From contig JABJJN010000021.1 in NCBI GenBank assembly GCA_018660835.1, forward strand, positions 62,001 through 126,000: 64,000 nucleotides of DNA, in the 5' to 3' direction. This DNA comes from Gemmatimonadota bacterium. GTDB lineage: Bacteria; Latescibacterota; UBA2968; UBA8231. Shown one piece after another: positions 1-9,482 of this stretch. Within the stretch, counting starts at the first letter, position 1, and every line of letters starts with the position of its first letter. Both the position numbers and the translations under genes were made by a program. Under the pieces are notes generated by a model. The model worked only from the letters and a program-made list of their open reading frames with translations. It made no database searches and was not told the origin of the DNA.

Positions 1-2
1 TG

Positions 3-155
3 TCGGACACGGTGGGCTCTGGTGTTGTCGATCCTGGCAGGGTAGTAGTCATCGTCTCGGCTGTGGGGCAAGATATGGTAGAGACCATGGTAGGGCTCAA
101 TCCTGAAGTAAGACCTCGGCCATTAAAAGAACGTGACGTCGAGTCGGCGTTCTGA
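3..155 (+). CDS. C-terminal fragment of an unidentified protein (runs off the left edge)
   Basis: An open frame enters from the left edge and stops at TGA 153-155, giving about 50 residues with no stop. The fragment has a short hydrophobic beta-like stretch (VVVIVSAVGQDMV) followed by a charged tail ending in ESAF. No family can be named from so little sequence. It is on the same strand as the MFS gene that follows 33 bases later, so the two could share a transcript. It could also be a chance open frame; the protein-like composition and close spacing are the only support. Confidence 0.35.
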   Translation, partial: SDTVGSGVVDPGRVVVIVSAVGQDMVETMVGLNPEVRPRPLKERDVESAF

Positions 156-188
156 CACGAAGCTGCCGCTATGCCTAGGTTAGGGAAC

Positions 189-1415
189 ATGCCAGATAGC
201 GATCCAAACGGAGACAGTGACGGTTCGAATCCCCGGCGGAGAATTCTCACCGTCGGTGGCTTTGCTCACTTCGTTCACGACGGCTTCACCGATTGTGTCT
301 ATGTATTGCTACCCTTGTGGGCTGCGGCTTTCGCCCTGAACCATGCGGAAGTGGGCGCTCTCAAGATGGTCATGTCGGGGACGATGGCGGCCTTTCAGGT
401 TCCCGCCGGCATCCTTGCCGAACGCTACGGCGAGCGTGCCATCCTGGCTTGGGGAACCGTGGTTGCCGGTGTCGGTTTCATTCTGTTGGGATGGGCGGAT
501 GGTTTTCTGAGTCTTCTCCTGTTCCTAGCGATCGCCGGCCTTGGTGGCGGCACACAACATCCTCTTGTGTCCAGTCTCATTTCACGCGCCTATGCAGGTG
601 CCAAACGCCGTGCCGCCCTTGGGACCTACAACTTCACCGGTGATCTGGGAAAAGTTGCGGCTCCCGCCGCAGTGGCCGCTGCAGCGGCTGCCTATGGCTG
701 GCCAAGTAGTACGATTGGTTACGGACTTTTCGCCGTGGTCGCCGCGTTCTTCGTGTTCCTCCTCCTTCCCAAGTCGACGCAACACAGAGCCGTTGTCCCC
801 TCCTCATCGGTAGAGACTCGGCCTCAAGACACACCGTCGGCTACGAGTTCAGGTTGGGGGATTACTGATTCGCGTGGCTATTCGACGCTTGCTGCGATCG
901 GCATGATCGACAGCGGCGTCCGCATGGGGTTCCTCACCTTTGTGCCCTTTCTGTTAATCGACAAGGGGGCCGCTATGGAGACGCTTGGCTTTGCCCTGGC
1001 TCTTGTCTTCGCCGGTGGTGCGGCAGGCAAGCTGGTCTGCGGCTTCGTCGCCGAGAGAGTAGGTATCCTGCGCACGGTAATTCTCACTGAGTTGGCAACT
1101 GCTGGACTCATGGCGGCGATCATCGTCCTGCCCTTGCAGCAAGCTCTGATCGCACTGCCAGTATTTGGCATCGCGCTCAATGGCACCTCTTCGGTGCTGT
1201 ATGGCACAGTCGGCGATTTCGTCGATGGCGCAAGGCAGGCGCGAGCCTACGGACTCTATTACACCTTGGGGATCGGCGCGGGCGCCATATCACCGATTCT
1301 CTTTGGTGTGGTCAGCGATCTGTACGGGGTGAGTGTGGCCCTTAAAGTGATCGCTGTGAGTGTGCTCGTGATCCTGCCGTTGTGCCGGGTGTTGAAGCCC
1401 TCCCTGAGGCACTGA
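189..1415 (+). CDS. MFS transporter, fosmidomycin-resistance (Fsr)-like
   Basis: An inner-membrane major facilitator superfamily carrier of about 408 residues with roughly 12 hydrophobic segments. The first half carries 'GGGTQHPLVSSLISRAY', matching the glycine-rich loop followed by HPxxS that is typical of Fsr-like drug or metabolite exporters, then 'GTYNFTGDLGKVAAP', matching the following helix of that subgroup. A polar linker near residues 200-225 separates the two six-helix halves. ATG 189 is preferred because AGG and AGGG stretches lie just upstream; an in-frame ATG at 171 would add six residues. The substrate cannot be read from the sequence. The next gene downstream is a sugar-type oxidoreductase on the same strand, about 170 bases away. 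Confidence 0.85.
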   Translation: MPDSDPNGDSDGSNPRRRILTVGGFAHFVHDGFTDCVYVLLPLWAAAFALNHAEVGALKMVMSGTMAAFQVPAGILAERYGERAILAWGTVVAGVGFILLGWADGFLSLLLFLAIAGLGGGTQHPLVSSLISRAYAGAKRRAALGTYNFTGDLGKVAAPAAVAAAAAAYGWPSSTIGYGLFAVVAAFFVFLLLPKSTQHRAVVPSSSVETRPQDTPSATSSGWGITDSRGYSTLAAIGMIDSGVRMGFLTFVPFLLIDKGAAMETLGFALALVFAGGAAGKLVCGFVAERVGILRTVILTELATAGLMAAIIVLPLQQALIALPVFGIALNGTSSVLYGTVGDFVDGARQARAYGLYYTLGIGAGAISPILFGVVSDLYGVSVALKVIAVSVLVILPLCRVLKPSLRH

Positions 1416-1590
1416 TATACCTCCGGATATAGAAGCGCAAAGTGAAGACCGTACGCGTCTCCCGCTCCGATCAAGGCTCTGCGCAGCGCAGTGAAGGTTG
1501 GCGTGGATTTGGCATGTGCTTCAATTGTTCAATTGAGTAGTTTTGTGGCTCGATCGATTGCACTGCTGATGCCGTGACCGGAGCTTGCCC

Positions 1591-2688
1591 GTGGCCAAAT
1601 ACAGAGTCGCCGTTGTCGGAGGAGCGGGCACGTGGGGACGCTTCTACATGCAGGCCTACGCTGCCCATCCCGATTGCGAGATCATCGCACTTGTGGATCA
1701 GGCAAAAGACCGCCGACAAGCCTTTGCCGATCACTTCGGCGCCAAGGCTGTGTTCGACTCGGTTGAAGATCTTTTTGCTCAGGAAGTACCCGATATCGTC
1801 TCGGCCATTGTTCCCGTCGGCCAGAATCGTCCAATCGTTCTCGCCTGTGCCGAGGCGGGTGTGCGCGTTGTCTCCTGCGAGAAGCCGCTGGCTGTTGAGT
1901 TGTCCCATGCAGATGAGATCGTCCGTGTCTGTCGTGAGCGGGGCACGTTGTTCGGGTGTGGGCAGTCGCGCTGGATCACACCGTACATGCCGCAGGTCAT
2001 TGACTGGATCAAGGCAGGGAATATCGGGGCGTTGACGGGCGCGACCATTCCCGTCGGTCTGCCGGTGGAAGTGTCGGGAGGCGGATGTGTGCAGCTTTCG
2101 GCGCTGCGTATGGTGACGGGAATGGACGTCGACTGGGTCGAAGGTCACACCCTGGATCCCATCCCGCGATACGTTGCCTATCCTCACGGGCCCGATGTAG
2201 AGAAGGACTGTCCCGCCTATGGCCGCGTCGGGTTGTCTGGTGGAATCGAATGCGACATCCCGGCGCCCCCGGAAAAACAGAATCGTCCGAGTAGTTTTCT
2301 GGCCGTCGAAGGCGAGGAGGGGCGGGTTTTTCTGTCCTCGCCACAGCCGGTGTTGTTGCAAGGCAAAGGGGCCAGTCTGAGTCCCGTGTTTCCGGAGTTT
2401 CTGGAGGGCCCTCCACCCGAGAATCAGATGTTCAGCGGCCGCATCGAGTCATTAATTCATGCCCACGAGACAGACGAGGACCCACCCTCGAGTGGGGCTG
2501 ACTACGCCCATGCTTTGGAAGTGGCCATGGCCTTTGTGCGCTCCGCTGCTGAGGGAGGGCGACGTATCGAATTGCCTTTCGAGGATCGATCGTTGCGCCT
2601 ATATCCTGCTCTCTATCGGGAAAAGGGCGGAGATGTGGCTGGTTGGGAGAGCATTGGGTATGCTGGCCCGCCAGACTTGCCCACTTAG
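1591..2688 (+). CDS. Gfo/Idh/MocA family NAD(P)-dependent oxidoreductase
   Basis: A cytoplasmic oxidoreductase of about 365 residues. The Rossmann fold starts at once with 'YRVAVVGGAGTWGRFYMQ', where the usual GxGxxG becomes GGAGTWG. The family motif 'CEKPLAVE' (catalytic Lys in EKP) is present near residue 100. The C-terminal part should form the substrate-binding beta sheet, although similarity fades there. GTG 1591 is chosen over TTG 1585 because GGAG at 1580-1583 gives proper spacing only to the GTG. The gene lies 80 bases before a fused 5-oxoprolinase-like gene, so the two may act on one compound; no specific substrate is evident. Confidence 0.85.
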   Translation: MAKYRVAVVGGAGTWGRFYMQAYAAHPDCEIIALVDQAKDRRQAFADHFGAKAVFDSVEDLFAQEVPDIVSAIVPVGQNRPIVLACAEAGVRVVSCEKPLAVELSHADEIVRVCRERGTLFGCGQSRWITPYMPQVIDWIKAGNIGALTGATIPVGLPVEVSGGGCVQLSALRMVTGMDVDWVEGHTLDPIPRYVAYPHGPDVEKDCPAYGRVGLSGGIECDIPAPPEKQNRPSSFLAVEGEEGRVFLSSPQPVLLQGKGASLSPVFPEFLEGPPPENQMFSGRIESLIHAHETDEDPPSSGADYAHALEVAMAFVRSAAEGGRRIELPFEDRSLRLYPALYREKGGDVAGWESIGYAGPPDLPT

Positions 2689-2768
2689 GATCTCCGAAGG
2701 CGCATACTACGTGAAGACTCCTCGTGCCGAGCGTGAGTAATAGTTCGCCCCCAGTGGAGATCAATCCA

Positions 2769-5700
2769 ATGTGGCAATTCTGGGTTGATCGCGGTGGCAC
2801 CTTTACGGATGTCGTCGGTCGGTCTCCAGATGGCAGAATCCAGACCTGCAAATTGCTGTCTGAGAATCCCGAACAGTATCAGGACGCTGCCGTTCAGGGC
2901 ATCAGAGATCTTCTTGGGGTGGCAGAGGGTGACGCGATTCGAGCGGGTACGATCGAAGCCGTCAAGATGGGGACGACGGTGGCGACGAATGCCCTGCTCG
3001 AACGCAAGGGGGATCGCACCCTGCTTCTGATCACAGCGGGTTTTGGTGATCTGCTCAGGATCGGCTACCAGAATCGTCCGCGGCTCTTTGATCTCAATAT
3101 CACTCTGCCAGAGTTGCTCTACGAGCGCGTCGCCGAGATCCCGGAGCGTCTCAACCAACATGGACATGTGGTCACCCCTCTCGACGAGGATGCGGTGCGG
3201 ATCACTTTGGCCCGGGCGAAAGCAGATGGCATCGATAGTGTGGCCATTGCCTTCATGCATGGCTATCGCAATCCCGTGCACGAAGAACGCGTCGCCGATT
3301 TGGCGCAGGACGCTGGGTTCGGACAGATCTCCACGAGTCATCTCGTGTCGCCACTGATGAAGCTGGTCTCTCGCGGCGACACAACCGTTGTCGACGCCTA
3401 CCTGAGTCCCATCTTGCGTCGTTACGTGAATCAGGTACGTAGTGCGTTGGCTGCTGACCGCGGCGGCTGCGAGCGCTTGATGTTCATGCAATCGAATGGC
3501 GGACTGACCGATGCGGCTCTCTTTCAGGGCAAGGACGCAATTCTTTCGGGCCCCGCTGGCGGCGTCGTGGGAATGGTCAAGACGGGGGCATTGGCTGGCT
3601 ACGACAGACTGATCGGTTTCGACATGGGTGGGACATCAACGGATGTCTGTCACTACGCCGGTGCTTATGAACGGAGTTTTGAGACCCAAGTGGCCGGCGT
3701 GCGCATGCGGGCGCCGATGATGAATATCCACACCGTCGCCGCCGGGGGTGGTTCGATCCTGAGCTTTCAGGATGGGCGCTTTCAGGTCGGCCCCGAATCA
3801 GCCGGGGCAGATCCGGGGCCTGCCTGCTATCGTCGCAATGGGCCCCTGACTGTGACGGACTGCAATGTGATGTTGGGTAAGCTGAATGCCAGCCACTTTC
3901 CCAGAGTCTTCGGGCCACAGGCCAACGAGCCGATCGATGGCGATGTCGTTGTCGAGAAGTTCCACCGTCTGGCGGCTCAGATTGCCACCGAGACAGGGAA
4001 TGCGCTCATGAGTCCCGAGCAAGTGGCCGAAGGTTTCCTACGGATTGCAGTGGAGAACATGGCGAATGCGATCAAGAAGATCAGCGTGCAACGTGGCTAT
4101 GACGTGACCCAATACACACTCAACTGTTTTGGTGGCGCTGGCGGCCAACATGCATGTCTCGTGGCTGACGCCCTGGGTATGGAGACTGTCTTCCTGCATC
4201 CGCTGGCGGGGGTCCTGTCAGCGTATGGAATGGGACTCGCTGAGGTCCGCGCGCTGCGTGAACGGCAATTCGAAGGCGACATTGACGAAACCGACGCTGC
4301 TACGCAGGTGCTGGAGCAGATGGTCGTTCAAGCTCGTGATGAGGTTAGAAGCCAGGGTATCGCTGCAGAGGCTATCCGTGTAGAGCGACGGGCTCACCTG
4401 CGCTACGCCGGGTCACTACTACCTCTGGAGGTCGAATTTGGCACCCAGAGGCAGATGCGTGAGCGCTTCGATGCGGCGCATAGATCGCGGTATGGTTTTT
4501 CGGCAGGAGAGCGTGTCTTGGTGATTGAGGCGCTCAGTGTGGAGGTTGTCGGCGGCGCCGCTCAGGTGTCCGATCAACCGATTGAGGCCGTTGATGGCCC
4601 AGGCGAACCGCTTGAGGTTGTGTCCATGTGGATCAATGGGCGTCGCCAACGGGTGCCCTTGTTCGATCGTGACACCATGCACTCCGGTCAGGTCGTGGAT
4701 GGACCGGCGATCATCCGCGAGGCGACGGCTACGACGGTCCTGGAAGTGGGCTGGCAAGCGAGACTGAATCGATATGGTCATCTGATTTTGCAGCGGACGG
4801 TGCCGCTGAATCGTCATGCGGCGGTGGGGACAAAGGCAGACCCCATCATGCTCGAGGTGTTCAACAATCTCTTTATGTCGATTGCTGAGCAGATGGGGGC
4901 GACGCTGGCCAACACGGCGTATTCGGTCAATATCAAGGAACGCCTGGACTTCTCCTGTGCACTCTTCGATCACACGGGTGCCCTCGTTGCCAATGCCCCC
5001 CATGTTCCAGTGCATCTCGGCTCGATGAGTGAGTCCGTTCGAACCATCATTCGCCTCAATCAGGAGAGGATGAAAGCGGGGGATGTCTTCGTGCTGAATG
5101 CCCCCTTCAATGGCGGCACGCATCTACCGGACATCACAGTGATTACGCCCGTCTGGGACGAGGAGACTTCTGAGGTGCTGTTCTATGTCGGCTCGCGCGG
5201 GCATCATGCCGACGTCGGGGGACGAACACCGGGTTCAGCTCCTCCGGACAGTCGGCATATCGACGAAGAAGGCGTGCTGATCAACAATTTCAAGTTGGTT
5301 GACGAGGGACGTTTCCTCGAAAAAGAGACACGAGTGCTGCTCGCATCGGGTACGTATCCCTGTAGAAACATCGATGACAATATGGCTGATCTCGCGGCAC
5401 AGGTCGCGGCGAACGAGACGGGTGTCGTTGAGGTCCGCAAGATGATCACCCAATTTGGCCGTTCGGTCGTTGCTGCGTACATGAGTCACGTTCAGGACAA
5501 TGCGGAGGAATGCGTCCGCCGTGTGATCTCAGCATTGAAGGATGGCACCTATTGTTATGAACTCGACAGTGGTGCCCAGATCCAGGTCACGATTCGAGTC
5601 GATCAGCGTCACCGCAGTGCGATGATTGACTTTACAGGAACGTCGCCCAAGGATGAACTCAACTTCAATGCGCCCCTCGCCGTCTGCCACGCCGTCGTTC

Positions 5701-6368
5701 TCTACGTCTTCCGCACACTGGTAGGGGCTCAGATTCCGCTGAACCAGGGCTGCTTCAAGCCGCTGCAGATCATCGCGCCGGAGGGGTCGATGATCAACGC
5801 TGCCTATCCTGCCGCCGTCATCGCTGGCAACACCGAAGTCAGCCAGGCCATGTGCAATGCGCTGTTCGGGGCACTCGGGGTGATCGCCGGCTCACAGGCG
5901 ACGATGAACAATTTCGTTTGGGGGAATGAGCGACTGCAGAATTACGAGACGATCTGCGGTGGTACCGGTGCGGGCCCCGACTTTGACGGTACCAGTGCCA
6001 TCCAGACACACATGACCAACACGCGGATGACGGATCCAGAGGTCCTGGAGTGGAGATTTCCCGTTCGCGTGGAGGAGTTTTCGATCCGTCGCGGTTCGGG
6101 TGGACGTGGCCGTCACGTGGGTGGTGACGGTGTCACACGGCGGCTGCGATTCTTCGAGGACATGACGGTCACGGTCCTCGGAGGTCATCGGCGTGTGCCC
6201 CCCTTCGGCGTAGACGGGGGAGAGTCAGGTCAGGTGGGCCGTGACTGGGTCGAGCGCGTCGATGGCACGATCGAGTCCATCGAGGGCATCGACGCCTGTG
6301 ATGTTCGGCCTGGGGATGTGTTCGGTATGGAGACGCCCGCGGGAGGCGGATGGGGGACACCAGGCTAA
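2769..6368 (+). CDS. Fused hydantoinase A/B, 5-oxoprolinase-like (ATP-hydrolysing)
   Basis: A cytoplasmic protein of about 1,200 residues with HyuA and HyuB halves joined in one chain, as in eukaryotic 5-oxoprolinase and some bacterial forms. The N-terminus '[14 protein letters not shown]' and '[21 protein letters not shown]' are the hydantoinase/oxoprolinase N-domain, an actin-like ATPase fold. '[12 protein letters not shown]' and '[15 protein letters not shown]' follow in the A half. The B half starts near residue 700 with '[19 protein letters not shown]' and contains '[19 protein letters not shown]'. The family opens five-membered lactam or hydantoin rings using ATP. ATG 2769 has GGAG nine bases upstream; an upstream in-frame GTG at 2724 would add 15 unlikely residues. 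Substrate (5-oxoproline or a hydantoin) is not decided by sequence. Confidence 0.9.
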   Translation: MWQFWVDRGGTFTDVVGRSPDGRIQTCKLLSENPEQYQDAAVQGIRDLLGVAEGDAIRAGTIEAVKMGTTVATNALLERKGDRTLLLITAGFGDLLRIGYQNRPRLFDLNITLPELLYERVAEIPERLNQHGHVVTPLDEDAVRITLARAKADGIDSVAIAFMHGYRNPVHEERVADLAQDAGFGQISTSHLVSPLMKLVSRGDTTVVDAYLSPILRRYVNQVRSALAADRGGCERLMFMQSNGGLTDAALFQGKDAILSGPAGGVVGMVKTGALAGYDRLIGFDMGGTSTDVCHYAGAYERSFETQVAGVRMRAPMMNIHTVAAGGGSILSFQDGRFQVGPESAGADPGPACYRRNGPLTVTDCNVMLGKLNASHFPRVFGPQANEPIDGDVVVEKFHRLAAQIATETGNALMSPEQVAEGFLRIAVENMANAIKKISVQRGYDVTQYTLNCFGGAGGQHACLVADALGMETVFLHPLAGVLSAYGMGLAEVRALRERQFEGDIDETDAATQVLEQMVVQARDEVRSQGIAAEAIRVERRAHLRYAGSLLPLEVEFGTQRQMRERFDAAHRSRYGFSAGERVLVIEALSVEVVGGAAQVSDQPIEAVDGPGEPLEVVSMWINGRRQRVPLFDRDTMHSGQVVDGPAIIREATATTVLEVGWQARLNRYGHLILQRTVPLNRHAAVGTKADPIMLEVFNNLFMSIAEQMGATLANTAYSVNIKERLDFSCALFDHTGALVANAPHVPVHLGSMSESVRTIIRLNQERMKAGDVFVLNAPFNGGTHLPDITVITPVWDEETSEVLFYVGSRGHHADVGGRTPGSAPPDSRHIDEEGVLINNFKLVDEGRFLEKETRVLLASGTYPCRNIDDNMADLAAQVAANETGVVEVRKMITQFGRSVVAAYMSHVQDNAEECVRRVISALKDGTYCYELDSGAQIQVTIRVDQRHRSAMIDFTGTSPKDELNFNAPLAVCHAVVLYVFRTLVGAQIPLNQGCFKPLQIIAPEGSMINAAYPAAVIAGNTEVSQAMCNALFGALGVIAGSQATMNNFVWGNERLQNYETICGGTGAGPDFDGTSAIQTHMTNTRMTDPEVLEWRFPVRVEEFSIRRGSGGRGRHVGGDGVTRRLRFFEDMTVTVLGGHRRVPPFGVDGGESGQVGRDWVERVDGTIESIEGIDACDVRPGDVFGMETPAGGGWGTPG

Positions 6369-6410
6369 AAAGAAAATGTCCGGTTCAGTGCGTCGCACCG
6401 AACCGGACAT
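6367..6410 (-). terminator. Intrinsic terminator of the sigma factor gene
   Basis: Inverted repeat at 6376-6410 with outer arms ATGTCCGGTTC and GAACCGGACAT (11 bp) and an inner GTGC/GCAC stem closing a three-base loop. Read on the minus strand the hairpin follows the sigma gene stop by 28 bases and is followed directly by a T-rich run (complement of 6367-6375). On the plus strand an A-rich run precedes it, so it may also stop transcription arriving from the oxoprolinase gene, though without a T tract. Confidence 0.85.
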
Positions 6411-6438
6411 GTAATGGTCACTGTACTGCTGTGTTTTG

Positions 6439-7290
6439 TTACCCCTCGAGCGAACGCAGGGCATCTCGTCGTGAGGGATGGCGCAACTTACTGAAGGCGC
6501 GCTCCTTCAACTGACGGATTCGCTCACGGGTGAGACCCATACGATTGCCGATTTGCTCCAACGTCATTGGCTCTGAGCCATCGAGGCCGAAGTAGGACTG
6601 CACAATCGAGTGCTCACGTTCGTCTAGATCATTGAGCACCATCTCCAGCTGCTTCTGGCTGGAGGAGCGGGTGATGGTTTCGTCAGGCTGCTCCTGCTCA
6701 TCATCTGCAAGACGCTTGAGTAGTGTGGAGTCTTCATCCTCATCGAATACGGCGCGATCGAGGGAGACTGCACGGCGACCACTCAGCATCGTGTCCCGCA
6801 CCTCTGAGATCGACAAATCGAGGGCGGCGGCGATCTCTTCGTCGCGGGGCTCACCTTCTTTTGCGTCACCCAACTGCTGGCGAGTGCGGGCGATTTTGTG
6901 CAGGAGGCTGATACGGTTGATCGGGAGGCGAACAGTGCGGCTATCTTCGGCCAGGGCTTGCTGAATGGATTGGCGAATCCACCACACTGCATACGAAATG
7001 AACTTGAATCCTCGAGTTGCGTCGAAACGGTCAACTGCCGTCATCAGACCGACATTTCCCGCACTGATCAACTCTGAAAAGGACATTCCGCGGTTGCGAT
7101 ACTTCTTTGCTACGGTTACGACAAACAGGAGATTGGCCTCTGCGAGCTCTTCGCGTGCTCGCCCGTCGCCGGCTGCGATTCGCTCGGCTAACTCGGCTTC
7201 TTTCTCTCTGGACAGCGGCTGTGAGTTTCCGATCTCTTGAAAGTACGTCTGCAGACTGACATCTTCGTCCGTCCAGCTTTCGTAATTCAT
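6439..7290 (-). CDS. RNA polymerase sigma-70 factor, RpoD/SigA type without region 1.1
   Basis: A 283-residue sigma factor. Region 1.2 begins near residue 10 ('LQTYFQEIGNSQPLSREKEAELAERI'). Region 2 follows with 'NLLFVVTVAKKYRNRGMSFSELISAGNVGLMTAVDRFD' and the -10 recognition stretch 'GFKFISYAVWWIRQSI'. Region 3 spans roughly 120-190. Region 4 near 215-275 has the helix-turn-helix 'MTLEQIGNRMGLTRERIRQLKERAFSKLR'. There is no region 1.1, as in primary sigma factors of Bacteroidota and relatives, so this may be the main sigma factor or a close group 2 paralog. AAGGAGTGA lies nine bases before the ATG, and an intrinsic terminator follows the gene. Its leader holds two similar small hairpins. Confidence 0.93.
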   Translation of the reverse strand: MNYESWTDEDVSLQTYFQEIGNSQPLSREKEAELAERIAAGDGRAREELAEANLLFVVTVAKKYRNRGMSFSELISAGNVGLMTAVDRFDATRGFKFISYAVWWIRQSIQQALAEDSRTVRLPINRISLLHKIARTRQQLGDAKEGEPRDEEIAAALDLSISEVRDTMLSGRRAVSLDRAVFDEDEDSTLLKRLADDEQEQPDETITRSSSQKQLEMVLNDLDEREHSIVQSYFGLDGSEPMTLEQIGNRMGLTRERIRQLKERAFSKLRHPSRRDALRSLEG

Positions 7291-7321
7291 GTGGCAATCA
7301 CTCCTTGACCGTTTGCCGATG

Positions 7322-7363
7322 CTCTCTTCGGTACGAAGGATACTCTCTTCTGTACATGAAGAG
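7322..7363 (-). promoter_or_regulatory. Paired hairpin repeats in the sigma factor leader
   Basis: Two related elements lie 32-73 bases before the sigma gene start. One has CTTC and GAAG arms around GGTAC (7326-7338); the other has CTCTTC and GAAGAG arms around TGTACAT (7345-7363). Both share the core TCTCTTC-x-GTAC. They could be an operator or leader structures. Only the symmetry is seen; function is inference. Confidence 0.3.
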
Positions 7364-7445
7364 GGGGAAGAAGAAAGAGTTTAACATATATCCACGTTCT
7401 GTGCCACCCCCGGGCCGATTTCGGCCAAATTCACTCGAGTAGACA

Positions 7446-7481
7446 GGTTTCAATAGGTTGACGGGTTTCAATAGGTTACAG
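7446..7481 (+). repeat. Two-copy 18-bp tandem repeat upstream of a small membrane protein gene
   Basis: The 14 bases GGTTTCAATAGGTT occur at 7446-7459 and again at 7464-7477, giving a period of 18. The second copy ends just before the ATG at 7484, so it sits where promoter or ribosome-binding signals are expected. It could be a binding site for a regulator or replication slippage. Confidence 0.55.
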
Positions 7482-7483
7482 CG

Positions 7484-7714
7484 ATGACGACACCTGAATC
7501 CGAGGTAGCGACGCGGCCTGAGCCTGAGGTCAACAGGAAACCCCTGATTCCTCTCTGGGTTAAGGCTGCTTTTCTTGCTGCACCCGTGATGGGTATCGTG
7601 TCCGCCGCGGCAGGTTCCTTCCTGGTCGGAGGTGTCGCTGCTCTGGGGGTGATGGCGACCGCTTGGGCTGCCCTGGAGTATCTGAGCCGCCGGCGGCGAT
7701 CAAGATTGACCTGA
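7484..7714 (+). CDS. Small two-helix membrane protein of unknown function
   Basis: A 76-residue product. Residues 1-22 are polar and acidic or proline-rich. Two hydrophobic helices follow at about 23-43 and 46-66, the first rich in Ala and Val, the second with Gly and Ala, and then a basic tail 'SRRRRRSRLT' that would stay in the cytoplasm by the positive-inside rule. No family is recognised. The gene is divergent from the sigma factor gene, and an 18-bp tandem repeat lies directly upstream. There is no clear Shine-Dalgarno sequence, so it could be a chance frame, but the clean two-helix design argues for a real protein. Confidence 0.5.
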   Translation: MTTPESEVATRPEPEVNRKPLIPLWVKAAFLAAPVMGIVSAAAGSFLVGGVAALGVMATAWAALEYLSRRRRSRLT

Positions 7715-7750
7715 AGCGAGTGGAAGGACCCGTTTGGACGGGTGCTGCGG

Positions 7751-8497
7751 CTAGTCATCGTCGAGGAGTCGTGCTAACATCCGCTCATGGTCATTCAGAA
7801 ACGACTTTGTGATCGTGTAGTGCTCAGTCTCGGTGTACTCGACCTCAGCTATGCCGTCCTCTGCCAGTTGATAGATCCGAGCGCCCGGAAAAGCCATGAG
7901 AATAGGTGAGTGTGTGGCGATGATGAATTGCGCCCCGCCGCCGACCAGATCATGGATGCGGGCGAGGGCAGCCATCTGTCGAGATGGGGAAAGGGCGGCC
8001 TCAGGCTCGTCGAGGATGTAGAGCCCGCCTCCCCGGAAGCGATTCATGAGCAAGGAGAGGAACGACTCACCATGTGACTGCTCATGCAGTGCCTGGGGTC
8101 CGTATGCGGGGCCTATGCGAGGCGCCGGCAAGTCCTCTTCGTCCAGGCGCTCTATTTCCGATGCGACATTGAAGAAACTCTCGGCACGCAGAAAAAAGGC
8201 ATCTCGTGCTCGCCGCACGCCTCGGGACAGGGTCAGATACTCGTGTAGCGTTGAATGAGACTGGCGTGTGTCGAACTGCAGATGCCGGCTGCCTCCCTCT
8301 GGATTCAGTCCCCATGCAACAGCAATGGCCTCGAGGAGCGTCGATTTCCCGCTGCCATTCTCGCCGACGAAAAAGGTGACACCAGAATGCAGGCGGATCT
8401 CGTGAAGAGACCGAATCACATCCAGGGCAAAGGGGTATTGTTCGAAAGAGGGAACTGCCTCACGCTGCAGTCGAACGTCGATCAGTAGTTGATCCAC
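7751..8497 (-). CDS. AAA/ABC-type ATPase (predicted ATP-binding protein)
   Basis: A soluble stand-alone ATPase of about 248 residues. Walker A 'GENGSGKST' lies at residues 45-53. The ABC-like signature 'SHGES' lies near residue 155, and Walker B 'GLYILDEPEAALS' close behind. A switch histidine 'ATHSPILM' completes the set. The layout matches the bacterial family of single-domain RecF/SMC-like ATPases annotated as AAA family ATPase, whose cellular role is unclear. There are no membrane segments and no linked permease. The GTG at 8497 is favoured because an upstream start at 8572 would overlap the next gene by about 60 bases, but neither start has a strong ribosome-binding site. It follows the adenylate-kinase-like gene on the same strand. 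Confidence 0.82.
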   Translation of the reverse strand: MDQLLIDVRLQREAVPSFEQYPFALDVIRSLHEIRLHSGVTFFVGENGSGKSTLLEAIAVAWGLNPEGGSRHLQFDTRQSHSTLHEYLTLSRGVRRARDAFFLRAESFFNVASEIERLDEEDLPAPRIGPAYGPQALHEQSHGESFLSLLMNRFRGGGLYILDEPEAALSPSRQMAALARIHDLVGGGAQFIIATHSPILMAFPGARIYQLAEDGIAEVEYTETEHYTITKSFLNDHERMLARLLDDD

Positions 8498-8513
8498 ATC
8501 TACCGTCGCTTGC

Positions 8514-9392
8514 CTATGTATTCTCGTCGAGATCAAGCAGGTAGCGCGGCAGTCCAAGGGCCTCAAGGGCACTCACCGTGACGGCCCGGATGGAGCGATC
8601 CAGGTCGAGAGATCCAGACGTCGCATACGCCGGTTGGTGGGCATCGACCAAAGCGACACGTTCGGTTCCGAGGCACTCCTTGAGATAGTCGATACAGGGC
8701 TGCACGTGCTCGATGTAGAACTCGTAACGCAGATCGAGTGCATCATCCGTATCATCGGGCCGGCCGCGTCCCTGAGCGCGAGATTTCATCTCCGCTTTGG
8801 TGATCGACAGATGCAACACCTTGATCACGTCAATGCCGAGATCGTTGAACAAGCGCAGCAGGCTCTCAGCGGCGCCGCGGGTGCGAGGGTAGCCATCCAG
8901 GATGAAGATCGAGTCGTGAATGGCGACATTGCTGCGCAGTTGCGCCTCAATGATTCGCTCTGCCCAGTCGTCGGGAATCAACAATCCTGCGGTAACACAG
9001 TGTTCGAGCCAATCTAACTGCGATGGCGGGGCTGCCTCGCTGCCATCGAGATAGCGCTGAACCTTGGCGATTAATTCAGGGGAATTCCTTGATGGCTCGA
9101 GGACCGACGTCTGCTCATCGATCCCACACTGATCACGCAACATGTCTCTTGTGGTGGCATCGATTCGTGCTGCCTGAATCGTCGACCGAAGGACGTCGCC
9201 CATCGATATGTGATGCTCTTCAGGAAGCGACAGGAATCCACACAGCGAGGTGGCCAACTCGCCCTTGCCACAACTGGACGGTCCCGTGAGCAGGATCGCT
9301 CCACGGCCATGAACCTTTACTTGCTGAACCGAGATGTGAATGCTTGCATCTTGTGGCAATAGATAGCTCTCCAGGTTCGCATACAGTACCAA
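8514..9392 (-). CDS. Adenylate kinase-like nucleoside monophosphate kinase
   Basis: A cytoplasmic P-loop protein of 292 residues, longer than standard adenylate kinase (about 215). The P-loop is 'GPSSCGKGE' near residue 37. The NMP-binding part shows 'ISMGDVLRSTI', and the 'FILDGYPRT' motif with its Arg matches the family's DGFPRT. A LID-like region follows with 'SRAQGRGRPDD'. An N-terminal extension of about 28 residues and the region around residues 75-120 are not typical. It probably phosphorylates a nucleotide or a related small molecule; substrate unknown. The AAA ATPase gene follows on the same strand. Confidence 0.75.
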   Translation of the reverse strand: MVLYANLESYLLPQDASIHISVQQVKVHGRGAILLTGPSSCGKGELATSLCGFLSLPEEHHISMGDVLRSTIQAARIDATTRDMLRDQCGIDEQTSVLEPSRNSPELIAKVQRYLDGSEAAPPSQLDWLEHCVTAGLLIPDDWAERIIEAQLRSNVAIHDSIFILDGYPRTRGAAESLLRLFNDLGIDVIKVLHLSITKAEMKSRAQGRGRPDDTDDALDLRYEFYIEHVQPCIDYLKECLGTERVALVDAHQPAYATSGSLDLDRSIRAVTVSALEALGLPRYLLDLDENT

Positions 9393-9482
9393 TGACCACG
9401 CTGCCGACGATACAGTAAGCTACCTCGGGGCCGCGCTCGCAAGGGATGGCCCATTGACAACCCACAGGGCACGAGCAACATC

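Noticed and set aside
222..232. GGTTCGAATCC resembles a tRNA T-arm
   Set aside because: The flanking bases do not form a T stem or acceptor stem, no anticodon arm is found upstream, and the site lies in the coding start of the MFS gene.
1471..2361. 296-codon open frame on the minus strand
   Set aside because: It lies opposite the Gfo/Idh gene, has a composition rich in His, Arg and Pro, and shows no family motif. It is a reading-frame shadow.
7468..7758. 96-codon minus-strand frame opposite the small membrane protein
   Set aside because: It is basic and low in hydrophobic structure, with no motif; the plus-strand product with two clean helices is more plausible.
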